A stretch of 64,000 nt of DNA, from contig NC_077222.1 in the NCBI RefSeq assembly GCF_024763615.1, positions 94,335,417 to 94,399,416 of the forward strand, in the 5' to 3' direction. A program made the translations under genes and the position numbers. Origin of the DNA: Phlebotomus papatasi. Its lineage: Eukaryota > Arthropoda > Insecta > Diptera > Psychodidae. Below the pieces are notes generated by a model, which saw nothing but the letters and a program-made list of their open reading frames with translations, was not told where the DNA came from and ran no database searches. How positions within the stretch are numbered: the stretch's first letter is position 1; the number at the start of each line of letters is the position of its first letter. Positions 47,726 through 59,780 of this stretch are shown in pieces.

Positions 47726-48544
47726 AGACATTGCTTTGTGTAAAATATCGGACACACATTTTTTGCAAAGATTTTATTACAATAAATCGTTGGCAGAGAA
47801 GAGGCTACGCTCTTTTAATTCTTTGGGATTGTATTACTTGTAAATTGAAAAAAGACCTTATGGGATTTTGAAAAAAAGACTGTCCGATATTGAAAGCTAT
47901 TCGATATTTAATACAGTCTCGACAGTCTCTCTCATATAATTTATTTTTATTTTACAAAAAAAATCTTTTAGGAGACAATATGAGCTTTTCTTTTCTTTTC
48001 CAGGCAAAAACTATAACTCTGATTTCTATTCAATTTATTTCTCATCAACTTTTTTAGTTACGACTACCTCCAACTTACCACGACCTATCTAATCAAAAAA
48101 CAAACGGAAGAACTTATGATACTTTTTTTCTAGCCGTCTTTCTGATAAGATGATTTCGGTAATTACAACGAGGCTTTGATTTTTATGAAAATTTATCACT
48201 TTTTTATTATGTATTATTTTAGCCATGATTTCATTTTTATATATTTTTGTTTTCTATTTATTTATTTATTTTTTGATACTATAACGTGAATACAATTTTA
48301 TCCTATAATATTTTTACGATGCCGTAGATTCACGGGCCACTTTGCGCTTCTGCTTTTCTTAAGCTTTTCTTTAATTCTAGCATTAAGGCACTTAAGCAAG
48401 CACATCCTTAAGAGATTGAATTAAAGAAAAGCTTACGAAAAGCAGGAGTGAAAGGCCAGCCGCACTTTCGGTACGTTAGTCTTTTAATTAATAAAATTTC
48501 TTACTAGAGATTTATTGCCTTTTTAACAGTTTTATGTAAGAAAA

Positions 48545-48783
48545 TACAGTAGACTCTCTTTCAATTGGACATTTGGGACAAAATGTCATCCGGTTTATCG
48601 ATAGATTTGGGCATCAAAGCCTTTGTAAATTCTACAAAAAGCGTTCAATTATAAAGAATCACGATAAAATAGGAAGAACTACAGCGAATTTGAGGAAATT
48701 AGCTTCATAATTAAACTTAAAAATTGTCAACAAAATTTTTCGCACGACTGAAAAAGAGCCGATTGAGTGAGAGTCTACTGTAC
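48545..48783. mobile_element. TA-flanked MITE with CAGTAGACTCTC ends
   Basis: TACAGTAGACTCTCTTTCAA and the inverse of the right end (TACAGTAGACTCTCACTCAA) agree over about 24 bases, with TA at both edges. The ends resemble those of pogo/Tc1-type transposons. It has no coding sequence. Confidence 0.78.
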
Positions 48784-48899
48784 CAAGTATTTTTTTTATA
48801 GAATAAAAGAAAGCTTTAGAAAATTCGGAAAATTCAGAAAATGATTTCTTGTGTTAAAAAAAGTTGAATGGAAGAATATATCAATTTCTTTGAAATGGT

Positions 48900-50350
48900 G
48901 TTTTCTGCGGAAAAACACATTTTCATCCTCAAAGACTAACATTTCCCTAGTAGATTTTCCCATCTGATTTTTGACCTGAGTGAAAATTCAAGGTGTTGAA
49001 ATGAGCGCGATTGATCTATCTCCCTGCAACTGTTATTCGTGAAGAAGAATAAGATGTTGGCGCGCTTCTTGGACGCGTGAGTAATTCGCGGTGAAGATCT
49101 CGGTGTTGAAATCAATTGGATGATTTCCAGACTCCAATTGCCAGCACTCTTGCACCGCTGATTGGTGAGCTGGTGCGCAATAAGCCCATTCCGCACCGAA
49201 TCCCATGGGATTGGGTCTTATCTGATGATTGCTCAGCAATTGGGATCCATCGCGGTTTCTTGCAAAAGATCTTATTCTCGCGGATTTCTGTTGCTTTTTT
49301 TTCTTAATTTTCAGGGAGACCGTCGGACTGATCAGAGTGTCTTAATTGCTTCAACCACTCAACACCTGCGCATCCACCCTCGATGGCATTCTTACGCGCA
49401 ATTGAGACATTTCCAAAGGCCTTGGTAGGTTTATATGAGTAATTTCTGGGACGCAGAAAGTGAACCAGAAATTAACCATTGAACAGGTCTCTCTCTCTCT
49501 CCTCCTCAATCGACGGATAAATCTCACGGAACGTCTCGCGAGCATCATTAGCCATTGAACTTGCAATTAAGATAAGGTTAATGGGAAGAGTTTAATGAAA
49601 CCATATGCTCATGTTATGCCAAAGCTTTTGAGGCCCTCAACAATGAGCAGCAATTTATCGGCACTTGATTGCGTTAATGAGCAATTTTTGCACTCTTTCC
49701 GAAGGATTTTCCCGCACTCACCCACCAGACATCTTCCATTCTTCTACACCATGTCGTATTTTTTTTTTGTAAAACATTTTTCTCACATATTTCTTCCTCA
49801 ATTCAAAAGAATTGCTTTATAATGCACCAGAATTGTATCGTGGTTGGGAAGGAAAAACCTCCCCGAAAAGTCACATACACACACAAAGTACAACAAAAAA
49901 ATTAATCTTTTTTTTTCTGGTTAAGTCATCCACGTGCAATTAAATGGCCAGGTCTTCGAGACAATAAACAATATCAATGGCAGGTAATTGCTGTATCAGG
50001 AAAAGAGGAGAGATGGAAAGACGCGTCGGAAGATAGGCTGAGAAATATTTAATAAATCCCAACGAGGGCAGAATTGCGAGAGCGATTATTGAGATGAAAT
50101 TATCGTTTATTCCTTCATAACTTGATTCTTTTTCGCAAATTAAATTAACTGCTATATACAAAGCTAGAATTTTTGCAAGGTTGTTAGAGGACGTTTTTTT
50201 TTTAAATTTTATGTAACTGCGTGGATTAAGAGCCAGACAGAATTGAAGAAAGCATGAGATTATTGCATTTAATGACATATAATTGTTGTCCGGAGCTTTT
50301 CTATTAATTTTATCATAATTTTCCCATAGTAAAAAAGACGTTAACATTTT
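48900..50350. other. Unique intronic island
   Basis: Unique sequence contains CpG-containing blocks at 49060-49270 and 49320-49560 and a CT run at 49488-49503. Several short frames on both strands overlap one another. None is supported. It is a candidate regulatory element. Confidence 0.33.
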
Positions 50351-50721
50351 CTCTGTACCAGCGATTTTAGCATACTTTTATTTTTTTAGGTTAAAAAAAA
50401 ATCATTTTAATTCTAAGACTTAAGGATAGTCTTCATCAATCCTATATGCCATGTCCGGTCGGTAAAGACCAGCCTTTAATGTTAGAATAAAAAAAAGCTT
50501 TCGCACAATAAGGGATCAAAGTCATCTACATCTTAATTAGCATTTAGCATTCAGCAAAAAAAAACGGTAGGGTCGGAGGAACGTCTGTTCGACAGGGAAC
50601 CCCTATTGACACTTTTGTCAAAATGCTGAAAATTATTTAATGTATCTAGTAAATTATAAATAATATAACGTTTTTTCTGTAATATAGCTTTTACTATAAA
50701 CAGAGATGTTCAAATTTCATA

Positions 50722-50806
50722 TCCCAAATGGTACAAAGTAGGGTATCAATAGGTGCTGACACGAGTTCTTAAAGTGTCAATAGACATTCCTTTCACCCTA
50801 TTAACA
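50722..50806 (+). repeat. Dispersed repeat, inverted copy at 55464-55555
   Basis: CCCAAATGGTACAAAGTAGG and GACACGAGTTCTTAAAGTGT recur in reverse orientation at 55464-55555. It lies directly before the element at 50801-52197. Confidence 0.6.
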
Positions 50807-52197
50807 TTAAACTTATTAAAACCCGGTCAATTTGACCGGTTTAAAATTAACACATATTTAAACGGTACAATGTCAGTATCAAACTTTGTAAATTTCTTAA
50901 AATAGGCTGGAATCACCACCTCTTACCTTACTTTTTACCTTTCTTCTTACCATATTTCTTACCAAATATAGTAAGTGTCATGAAACTTTTATCGAACGAA
51001 ATTTCATTTTTGAATAAATAATTTGCCTATTGAACATTTAATTACATTCGGCGAATACATAAAATTTGTATTTAGTTAGTAAATATTTCATTTCATATTA
51101 TTTTTATGTAAAAATGAGCCATGGCGGAAAGTGGTAATATTTTAAAATTGATTCACCACCTGTCGCCATAGCTTTTCAATAGGCGACGCTAACTTCACTT
51201 TATAGATTCTCAGTTATTCAAATCTATTTTGTTTACTTTCTGCAATAGACTAATAATTTGATTTCTCAAATAAAAGTAAAAAAAATCATTTAATGTGAGT
51301 AATAATAAAGTGATCACGAGGAAAAAGAAATGCTGAATGGATTCTTTGCATAATATTGCTCAAAATAATCGAGTTTGAACGTTTCCAAGTGGGTGGCGAG
51401 AAGTGGTTACAGAACTGGCGAAAAGTGGTAAAAAGTAGCGACGAAGTGGTTATTCTTGCATTGTTAATAAAAATAAGGTTTTTAGATATTCCCGCGTTAA
51501 ATTGTAGGACAATTGTTTTGACGAATCCAGAGCCAATATATCTAAGTAGCTTTGTGTCAAAGGAGAATGGTCAAAACTATATGGGCGTTGGTCCCGGAAT
51601 CGCCACAAACGAGAGTAGGCACATTTTGTAGGCACTGATATAAGATTGAAAAATTGCCGGGACCCAGGACAATAAACGCTGGGAGTTCTTGTAAAAAAGC
51701 CTTTATCCTTCCGAGAAATCGCTGTTTTGACAACGAATTACGCAAGAACTGCTAAACTGATCTTGATGAAATTCGGAATAGGGTCACTGTATGACTCAAA
51801 CTTTCTATTTATTTATACCACCCCCTCCCTCCACCCTCCGTTCTGGTAGCCTTCATACAAAATGAGAGCACATTGCCCTATATCTCCTTTATGTGAAAAG
51901 GTAGAAAGCTGAAATTGGGCATAAGAACAAAGCTTAAGTAAGACTTTTAAACCATGCATACTAACCCCCTTCTTGTAGCCCTGATAATAAGGGGTCAAAA
52001 GTTATAATACAATTAATTTCACTTTTTCCTAAAAGTGGCGATAAGTGGTTACTCCACCTTATGCATGTAATATATTTTTCAGTGTTTAAATTTTAATTTT
52101 TTACTCTTTTCCAAGACGAATTTGTTGAGTTCCCTACCGCGGTTTGTCATTTGACCGAAAACCGACCAAAAACGGTCAGTAGGTTTAGTGTTAAAGC
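50801..52197. mobile_element. Possible 1.4-kb element with AACATTAAACTTATT ends
   Basis: ATTAACATTAAACTTATTAAA followed by CCCGGTCA at the left resembles the inverse of GGTCAGTAGGTTTAGTGTTAA at the right. Inside are several AAAGTGGCGAAAAGTGGT-like words in both orientations, also seen near 40435-40475 and 40826-40850. The ends are eroded. Confidence 0.4.
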
Positions 52198-52719
52198 AGA
52201 GTGATGGAATATTTTATTCAGTTTGTTTAATTTGGCCGATAACACTCAAATTTCAGTAGGTTGACAATTAAAAAAAATAGGAAATAAAAAATTAGTGAAA
52301 TTTAACTATCACCTTATGGAATATTTGTAATTACAAACTATCGATCTATATCTTTTAGAAATTTAAAATGATTTTATCAATTTGCAGCTGTATTTAAATA
52401 ACTATTTCCATAAAATTTTTATATACCATCACGATCTCGGATTGGCTGAAAGCTTGAAAGCTTTAAATGCTTTTAAGCTCCAGCCAATTAGAGAACGCGA
52501 TGGTACTAAAATATTTTATTCAAGTATTAAATATATAATTCCATATGGATTAATCTTAAATTGGAACATTTTATTATTTGTTTACTGGACAAAAAATGTT
52601 TCTGCGGAAAGAAATTTGAGCTTCATCCCAACTTTTCGTATTTGCCGTTTCACTGTTAGCAAAAAAACTCTAAATAATGCAAACAGAAAACCAATTAAAG
52701 AGATCACACATGGCTTCAT

Positions 52720-53720
52720 CCATAAATCCCTTTCTCGATCTTCCAAGCCAGAAAAAGAATTGTCACATCCTCTTAAAAGGCCCAGCTTGAGCGAGGTAGT
52801 GCCCCAATCGAAATGGTCTTCGTCTGTCAATCCAGGTGATTTAGTGACTCGAACAAGATGGAAATCTCATTGGGCTTAATTGAAGCCCGCTCCCGGAGAA
52901 TTTTCCCATATTTGCCCGTGCCGACAAGAGGCGCAAATTGGCAAAACCACAAAATTATAGACACCTCATTGCTTGATTAAGTAATTAACGAGTCGCGGCG
53001 TTCAATTAAATTGTGCGAGACGCTTTTTTGTGCCCCGTTTGAGAGCGGTGCTTTTGCTAATGCAGTGCATGTGAATTTTCTCGAGAGATCTCACCCAAGA
53101 TTGTCCAATGCGTACAAATGATCATCTATAAAAGTTTTCTAATTAAAATTTTAACTAATCGAATTGAATTCCATTAGATTGTTGCATTCTTTTATTTTGC
53201 CTTACTCACTGAAGCTTTTCTTTCGAGGAAAAATGCCCGGTAAATTTCTTCTTGAATGTTAGATTTTTCACCCCATTGAATCTTGCCTTTTCCCACCTTC
53301 AATTTCCACCCGTGAGTTCGAAGGGGTACGAAGGGATAGAGAAAAGAATTAGGCAATTGTACATTCTTTTCACTTTTTCAGCCTTTTTTTTTCGTGCAGA
53401 GCAAGGAAAAGGAAAATTGTGGGTGGAATTCCACCGAGATCTGACTAATTTTTTCACTCAATAAAATACGTTAGAAATGCAAATTTTCACGAACACAATA
53501 TTGAAGATTGAAATTGAATTTTCCACTCGTGCTACTGCTCTTTCTCTCTCTCTGCCAAGCACAGGAAGGATGGGCACCTTTCTTAGACGTGCAGAGCAAG
53601 AAAATAGAATAGCGTCACACTGAGGAAATTCCTATAATCAATTTTCACATCATATTACGATGTTTATTCTTATTTTTTCTTCTTCAACAGTGGGCGATGG
53701 GAGGAGCATTGCCATGCTTG
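52720..53720. other. Unique intronic island
   Basis: This is unique DNA with moderately raised G+C. A plus-strand frame running into it (52382-52879) starts at TTG and lacks protein character. Nothing else was recognised. Confidence 0.3.
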
Positions 53721-53729
53721 AATTTTACT

Positions 53730-56650
53730 TTTTAATCACTTTAGGGCTGAAACACATTGATCGTTTCTCCATAAAAGATTGTTTTTGTAGCACAATTAAT
53801 GAAAAAAACAAATATAAAACTTATTTGTAATTAATATTATGGCCTTATTCACTTATTTGTCCAATAGGCCAAATTGAAAAGTTTTAGGTTATGTTAATTC
53901 TAACCTTAAAACTTAAAGACATATTTTTTGGGGAAAATATCTTAATTTGTCGTGTAAAAGATATTTGAAATAAATATTGAGAGTATAAAAATAACTGAAC
54001 GAGAAAGTTTTTTTTATTACTTTAATTGATTTAAATTTTAACCTCAAATATTAAAAAAAAGAATTAATAGAAAAATTACATGTTATATATTATGTCCAAA
54101 AATTTCTCGTTATGAGATGACTTTCTTTTTGAGTTAGACCTTACATAACCTCAAACTCAAGTGGCAATTCTTTACTATTTAATTGTATCAGGTTTATTAG
54201 TAGAAAATAATTAAAGAGATAAATCACAGAAATACTTTAAATAAATGAAGCAGAAGTAATAATAATGTCTCATAACATTTAGCAATTAATAGCACTGCAG
54301 AAAATTTCCTTCAAAAAACAATTTTTGAAGAAATTTTCTTCCAGTGTGTAGATGCCTTTAAACAAAAGTTTATTGATAGTAGAAAGGGACAAATGTACAC
54401 TATTTAAAGTATAGTAAAGAGAAAATTAACACATAATGAAATCCACAAAAGAATAGAAAAACAAAGAAGTGAGCGAAGACACATACAAACTAATTTAAAA
54501 TAAGTCAATTTTAATTCATGTTCTTTTGCTCTTTCAATTTTTAATAATATTTCTCTAGAGGTTCCATTTGTGAAAATAAATATTCTTAAGACGGAAAAAA
54601 CTTAATATTTTTCTTCTTATTTGATAAAATAAGTCACAGTTAAGCTTTTAACTGGTTTTTTTGGTAGATGTCTTGGCTTACGTTCATCATTTTATTTTTT
54701 TAAATTAGTTTTTGGTATTAAATTTCACCGAATAATACAATTGCAATCGAGAAAAAATGGGGAAAAAATATGTGCAAGTGTACAGTACAACTTGCTGAAG
54801 CGGAATAAGTTTAATATGATCCAGCAGATCAATATATCCAGCAGATAAATATATTTTTAGACTGATTGGATTGATCTTTAACATTTTGATAGTAACTTTC
54901 ACTACTAGAATTTGCAAGCAAAATTACTAGATTTTTAGAGCTCAAATATATAAAATACCAAGACCAAAAATATTAAACCAAGACACATACCAGACAATCG
55001 TAACAATTATAGTGACTTAGTTTTGATTTTTTTTTGTCTCACGTTCACTGGTAAAAACAAAAGGGTTAAATTGACCCAACTGGTAAAAAAGAAAGGATCA
55101 CCGAGGATCCTTTGAAAGTGTCCCTGTTTTTACACTCATTTACCTCCAGAATAAACAAACAAAAACGGTGATAAGGTCATCTTTGGTGTTCGCTCAAATG
55201 AGAGAAACATAAGTATCAGCAATAAGTTAGTGCTAAAACATAATCTAACGCGATAAATTTGCATACAAAATTTCAACAGACACTAGTGATCCTTTCAAAG
55301 GTTCAAATATGATCCATCTTTTTGAAAAGGATGGAATATAATCTAATTTGATCCTTTCATTTATAACAGTGTTATAGGGGAAAGTACTCTTCCTTCGAAC
55401 GTTCATGCCTTCGAATAATATGAATTTAGTTTTAGTTTTCCTAAGAGACTTACGCATTTCTATTAGGATAAAAGGAACGCCTATTGACACTTTAAGAACT
55501 CGTGTCAGGACCTATTGACACCATACTCTGTACCATTTGGAATAAGAAATTTGAACACTTATCCTTATCGAGAGAGCCTTATTATAGATTATCCTTATTA
55601 TAGAGGGCTTAAGATCATCGAATAGAGGTCCTGTGCATAAATTTGCTTTACTTAATCCCTTAGAAATGAGAGAAGTTCAGCCGTAGAACTGAACTTTAGG
55701 TCTGAAAACCGCTTAATGCATGTTTCATAATCAACGTTTAACCTCTTGTCCGAAGATCTTTTGTTACTAAACAGCATTTAAAAGCCCACCCAATGGTTTT
55801 AGGTGTTTATCCCTTCAATTGTGAAATAAATAAGTTTGAAATCCACAAATCGACCTTGTGAAATTGAATTATCCGATAAAGATCTATAATTTTAAAGTGT
55901 CTAATTTTTTAACCCATTAAAAACGATTATCCATTGCCAAAAAATCCTCAGTCTAAAGTTAAATTTTGACCAAAAAAAAACTTGAATAAATGGCATGTTT
56001 TATGACTCAATATTTGACTCCCGTCCCTTGGGTTAAACCTCTCGGCTAAATATCTAATATACTTTGTAATGGAGAAGTTGAAATGGAAATCTAAAACTTC
56101 TTAAGAATTTTTTAATATAAAATTTTATAGTCAAGACCTGTAGTGTAGCAGGATTATTTCTGGCTTCTGAAAGTAAGCTTGGAAACGTGATATCCCTAAT
56201 TATGCCGGTTTAAGGTAAAAATAGGTGAGAACAATATAAGAGGAAGAAGGTACAAGACATAAAAAGTATAAATCAACATTCAAAATAGTAAACTAGTAAT
56301 TAAATAAAAAATTTCAAAATCAAAGACATTTTTTTTTTAATTTTTGTACCAAATGGATTTTTTTGAAAAAATTGGAGTGAGCATAAAATATTTCTAGCGC
56401 GAAATATTACAATTTCAAGGAGCAAGAAAAAATACTGCGCTTATCTACGAAATTCCGAAACAAAAAAGCTTGAGAACAAGACTGAATATTTCAAAATTAA
56501 AAAAAAAAACTTCGAATGACCAAAAAAGCATTCTTCTTGTGGGAAACAATCACTATTTTCAGCTAAATTTGTGATAATGTCGAATGTGTATTAAATTAAA
56601 AAATTAAGGCAAATTGTATTACATATGTAACACATATTTCTATATGATTA
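53730..56650. other. AT-rich intronic stretch without genes
   Basis: Apart from the dispersed repeat at 55374-55555 and scattered remnants (for example a CTGGTAAAAACAAAAGG block near 55050 and a TGTGTAGATGCC end near 54340), I see no genes or structured signals here. The short frames present have skewed composition and no splice support. Confidence 0.5.
55374..55470 (-). repeat. Dispersed repeat, inverted copy of 9850-9945
   Basis: Its reverse complement shares GTAAGTCTCTTAGGAAAACT and GGCATGAACGTTCGAA with 9850-9945. It is directly followed by a block shared with 50722-50806. Confidence 0.6.
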
Positions 56651-56651
56651 A

Positions 56652-56867
56652 TAGGGGTAGTAGGACACCTTCAAATTGTGCTAATTTTAAAATAGGACTG
56701 TTTTCTTCTATTTTTTAAAAGGTATTAAGGCTTATCATAATGAAATTTAGCTTCACAATGGATTGGTAAAGCTAAATGGTATCACGGAAAGCTCCAGTTC
56801 CGTTTAAAAATTGGAAAGAAAACCTATTTTAAAAGCTGCTGAATTCAAAGATGCCCCACTCTCCCTA
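56652..56867. mobile_element. MITE related to 27736-27939
   Basis: TAGGGGTAGTAGGACACCTT and the right GATGCCCCACTCTCCCTA are inverted. The interior AAATTTAGCTTCACAAT and CCAGTTCCGTTTAAAAA is shared with 63585-63931. Confidence 0.66.
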
Positions 56868-57792
56868 CGGATTTTTTTCTCACGAATTCTTATCAAAGTC
56901 TAGTTCACGACAACATTTAATTAATAAGCAAATTCTTTTACATGTTGCTGCAAAGAAATGCCGCTGAGCTATGCATGTCCTCCGCCATTGGTCAGTTCCA
57001 TCTTGGCAATTGAATAAAACTTAAATAAAATATTTAATTATAAGGGCAGCTTATTCATGTATTATTTGAATCCTTAAACAATAAGTCTAAATCGAATTAA
57101 ATAGAATATCATAGGGGAAGGCTTTTAAGTTTCGGATGACAGAAGGTTCAAAAAACAATTTTCTAACTGTTTAGAATCGATAGAATTTCGCTTCTCGTGG
57201 ATGATTATAAACTTATAATGATGTCAGAAGCCTGGATTTTTCTGCAGGAGCCTAATTAGTTCCTGAGTTGAGGTATTGTTCATTTAAAAATTTTTGTAAT
57301 TGATTCTTCTGTTAAAAGTACCCTAGAAGACTAATTATTAAAATCGGTAGCAATCTCTTCGATTTCATAAAGAAACATAAGAAAAAATTTAGCAGGACAA
57401 AACTCATATCTCCAAGCTTCAAGACCCCCCCCCCATACTTAGATATAATCGATTTATATCTAAGATATAATCGATTTTTCAGGATTTTAAAAGCATAATT
57501 TCTTTAAAAAAATCGTTTTCTCTGTAATAAATATTAATTCCATTATTTCATATGTTTCCTACCTAACACGTACTAAAGTTTTTATGTTATTTGACGTGTG
57601 ACAAGTGTGAACTGGATCGAAAATTTGAAGATGGCTCACATTTTTAACGAGTTTAACACTTTTTTTTTAAATGCTTTCCATTTTTAGCACTTTCACTTCT
57701 TTGGATATCTTTTCTAATGAACTTGAAAATTCTTAAGGTTTTTTTTTACCGCAGATGTGAGTGACTTTGCATACCTATTTTTCGTAATGTTT

Positions 57793-58305
57793 CTAGACAC
57801 GCTTACGGCTTAACCTAATTGTAATCAAAATGATGATCAGTAGGGGAATTCTGTAATTTTCGTGGCATTATCACGCGTGAGTTCGAAACCTGACAATGCC
57901 AATCGACCTTTTTTTTGTTATATCATATGAGTTCGAAAATGCATTTCGCTGATTTTTTAATGAAATGCCTTTACTTAGTGATTTTATGAAAATACAGTAC
58001 GTCTTTGTTGATTTGTTTAACAAAATTCATTGTCATTTGAATTGCTAGAAATCTCAAATATGTGACTTCTGACAATGCCACGTGAGCTAAAATGGCAATG
58101 TCACGACTACAGAATCGCATTTTCGAAAAAGCTCTCCTAGGATTCGAGCCAAATTTGTCATATGACATTGCCAGAGCGTTATAGAATTCCCCTCCAGATT
58201 ATACATATTTCCATCAGTTTCTGACTAATCTGTCCCTCGGCTTAATCCGAGAAAGGCCTTAGTTAGTGGAAAACTAATCTCGGCTTAGGTCGTGGGTGTA
58301 TCTAG
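57793..58305. mobile_element. Foldback, ACTTACGACTTAAGCCGAG family, interrupted copy
   Basis: CTAGACACGCTTACGGCTTA at the left and the inverse ending GTGTATCTAG at the right match the ends of 25799-26012. The MITE at 57841-58193 splits it. Confidence 0.72.
57841..58193. mobile_element. MITE with AGGGGAATTCTGTAA termini, copy 2, nested
   Basis: TAGGGGAATTCTGTAATTTT and the right ATAGAATTCCCCT are inverted. It contains AATTTGTCATATGACATTGC as in 32194-32419. It is inserted inside the foldback at 57793-58305. Confidence 0.78.
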
Positions 58306-58369
58306 GTTATAAACTTCCCTTTAATTATGACATTTGAGATGATATTTAGATCATCCTTAAGTGCTAGAA

Positions 58370-59090
58370 TTAAAGAAAAGCTTGTGGAAAGGAGTGGTGC
58401 AAAGTCACCTGCATCTACAGTACTCATCTCAATAAAAAACAATTAAAAAAACAAATCAAAGATTATTTAACCCTTTAAGGACGATTGGAACACCGGTGTC
58501 CCATAAAGAAAATAATTTTTCCTGACTACCTAAAGTTGTTTTTTTTCTTATGTCTGTACATAATTGTAAAGTAAAAGGTTGAAGGAATCTAGAATATTAT
58601 TTGCAAGTCTCGAACTATTTGCTATGTAGTAAATATTTAAGCTCAAAAATGGTGAATTTTTAAATTCTCAAATTCATAATTGATTTTATTTATTTTTTAT
58701 ACTTCCAATTTTTTTAAAACAAAACCCTTTTGGCAATAAAAACTACAATACTCATACGTAATATTTTTCTTTAAAGCGAAAAATATTATTCATTGGTATT
58801 GTCAGAAAAATTAATCAAATTTTTGGGCTATTTTTGTCCCTATCGTTCATAGAAGCACAAAATACTCCGAATCAGACTCTTTTGGACTTTCCAAGGTTAG
58901 ATGTAAGACTTATCATTGATTATGTTTCTCAGATTAATTTTTATTGTTGATTTTCAGTCCGTAAAAAGTTTCTCGTCGTTAAAGGGTTAAAGAAAAGTTT
59001 GTAAAAAGAGAGGTGCAAAGTCACCTGCATCTACAGTACTCATCTCAATAAAAAACAAATAAAAAAAAAAACAAATCAAAGATTATTTAA
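58370..59090. repeat. Pair of ~100-base direct repeats flanking a TTAA element
   Basis: 58370-58470 and 58987-59090 both run from TTAAAGAAAAG through GTGCAAAGTCACCTGCATCT to GATTATTTAA with few differences. A related block occurs at 31930-32010 and near 48420-48475. The right copy ends only 48 bases from the exon-1 donor. Confidence 0.75.
58467..58990. mobile_element. CCCTTTAAGGACGA element with TTAA target site, long copy
   Basis: The ends CCCTTTAAGGACGA and the inverse (GTCGTTAAAGGG) are flanked by TTAA. At 524 bases it is longer than copies 1 and 2 and has a different interior. It sits exactly between two copies of a 100-base direct repeat. Confidence 0.75.
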
Positions 59091-59137
59091 GTTTCCAAAC
59101 AAGATGGCCGTCTAACGGACAAAAAGGGAGCACTAAC

Positions 59138-59307
59138 CTGTAGTAGGGAAACCCCTGTGGTACATGGAGATCCATTGGCATTCCATGATGACCATGATGA
59201 GCAGCTGCATGAGGGAATCCCGGATGTTCTGCCCCCGGGCCCATGGCATGATGCCCCAGCATTGCTGCCCACGGCGAAGTGGCGAATCCACCGCCAGGAT
59301 GATCCAT
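59138..59307 (-). CDS. First coding exon of an unnamed, probably nuclear regulatory protein
   Basis: This exon encodes 56 codons plus two bases. The protein starts MDHPGGGFATSPWAAMLGHH, then runs through a His/Ala/Gly/Pro-rich stretch and ends DLHVPQGFPYY. The frame stays open upstream to a GTG at 59361, but the ATG at 59305-59307 has A at -3 and G at +4, so I take it as the start. The exon ends at a consensus donor (CAG|GTTAGT, intron from 59137). The two leftover bases (AG) are completed by the micro-exon at 12393-12425 to give Arg. The low-complexity His/Gly/Pro composition, a very long first intron and a GC-rich upstream region are typical of insect developmental transcription factors, but no DNA-binding domain lies in this part. 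The identity is not recognised. The exon itself is well supported by the splice join. Confidence 0.82.
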
Positions 59308-59780
59308 AATCAAATCTTTTCCCTTCTTAACACACTGTCCCAAAGTTAAAAAGTCACTCACTCTCTTCTCAAAAAAAATTCACTTTCTACCAATTGGTCC
59401 TTTCACTGTCACGATCCCCATTGTGCACTTCCTGGACACTACCACAGACAAAACAAGATTCACTCTGATTTGAAATTTGCCGGGAATTATTTGACGGATT
59501 GGGTCTAGGTGATTGCTAGTTTTGGACGCCTTAGCGGCAATTTGTGGGGATCATTTCGCGACGATCGCTAGAGGTACAATTATCTTCCAATTGGTCTCAT
59601 CGATGAACTGGCTCCAGGAGAAAAAAAAAAGACGACAAAGCTGAGGGGCTAGACGTGTCTGGGAACTGTGAATTTATGTTTTATGCGTTCTTTGACTCTC
59701 TGTCTTCTGCTTTTGGATGATCCTTCTCTGATGACTCTACTGAGGATCTTCTGAATCCTCAAAGTTTTTTTATCCTGCAA
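59308..59780 (-). promoter_or_regulatory. Candidate core promoter and 5' untranslated region of the minus-strand gene
   Basis: Reading the minus strand, ATAAAAAA at 59773-59766 lies about 30 bases before an initiator-like TCAGTA at 59743-59738. That is the spacing of a TATA/Inr promoter. Transcription from there would give a 5' leader of roughly 435 bases before the ATG at 59307. The assignment rests on spacing and consensus only. Other start sites further right in the GC-richer 59.8-60.9 kb stretch are equally possible. Confidence 0.3.

Larger units (their letters stand above)
12426..59137 (-). other. Inferred first intron, about 46.7 kb
   Basis: The span between the donor of exon 1 and the acceptor of the micro-exon is joined in frame as a GT-AG intron. 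It contains nearly all the transposon remnants in the window and about nine unique GC-richer islands. Introns of this size with island-like unique DNA are usual for insect developmental regulators. No exon with recognisable protein similarity was found inside, apart from the speculative alternative first exon at 42017-42111. Confidence 0.72.

Noticed and set aside
47469..47755. Pro-Ala-Gly-Arg repeat protein
   Set aside because: It is translated from a GGCC simple repeat, open on both strands for that reason only.
52382..52879. 165-codon open frame on the plus strand
   Set aside because: It starts at TTG. The first part is AT-rich hydrophobic translation and the second part unrelated, with no motif or splice support.
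59308..59361. Extension of exon 1 coding to 59361 (18 more residues)
   Set aside because: The codon at 59361 is GTG, not ATG. The first ATG, at 59307, has a good initiation context.
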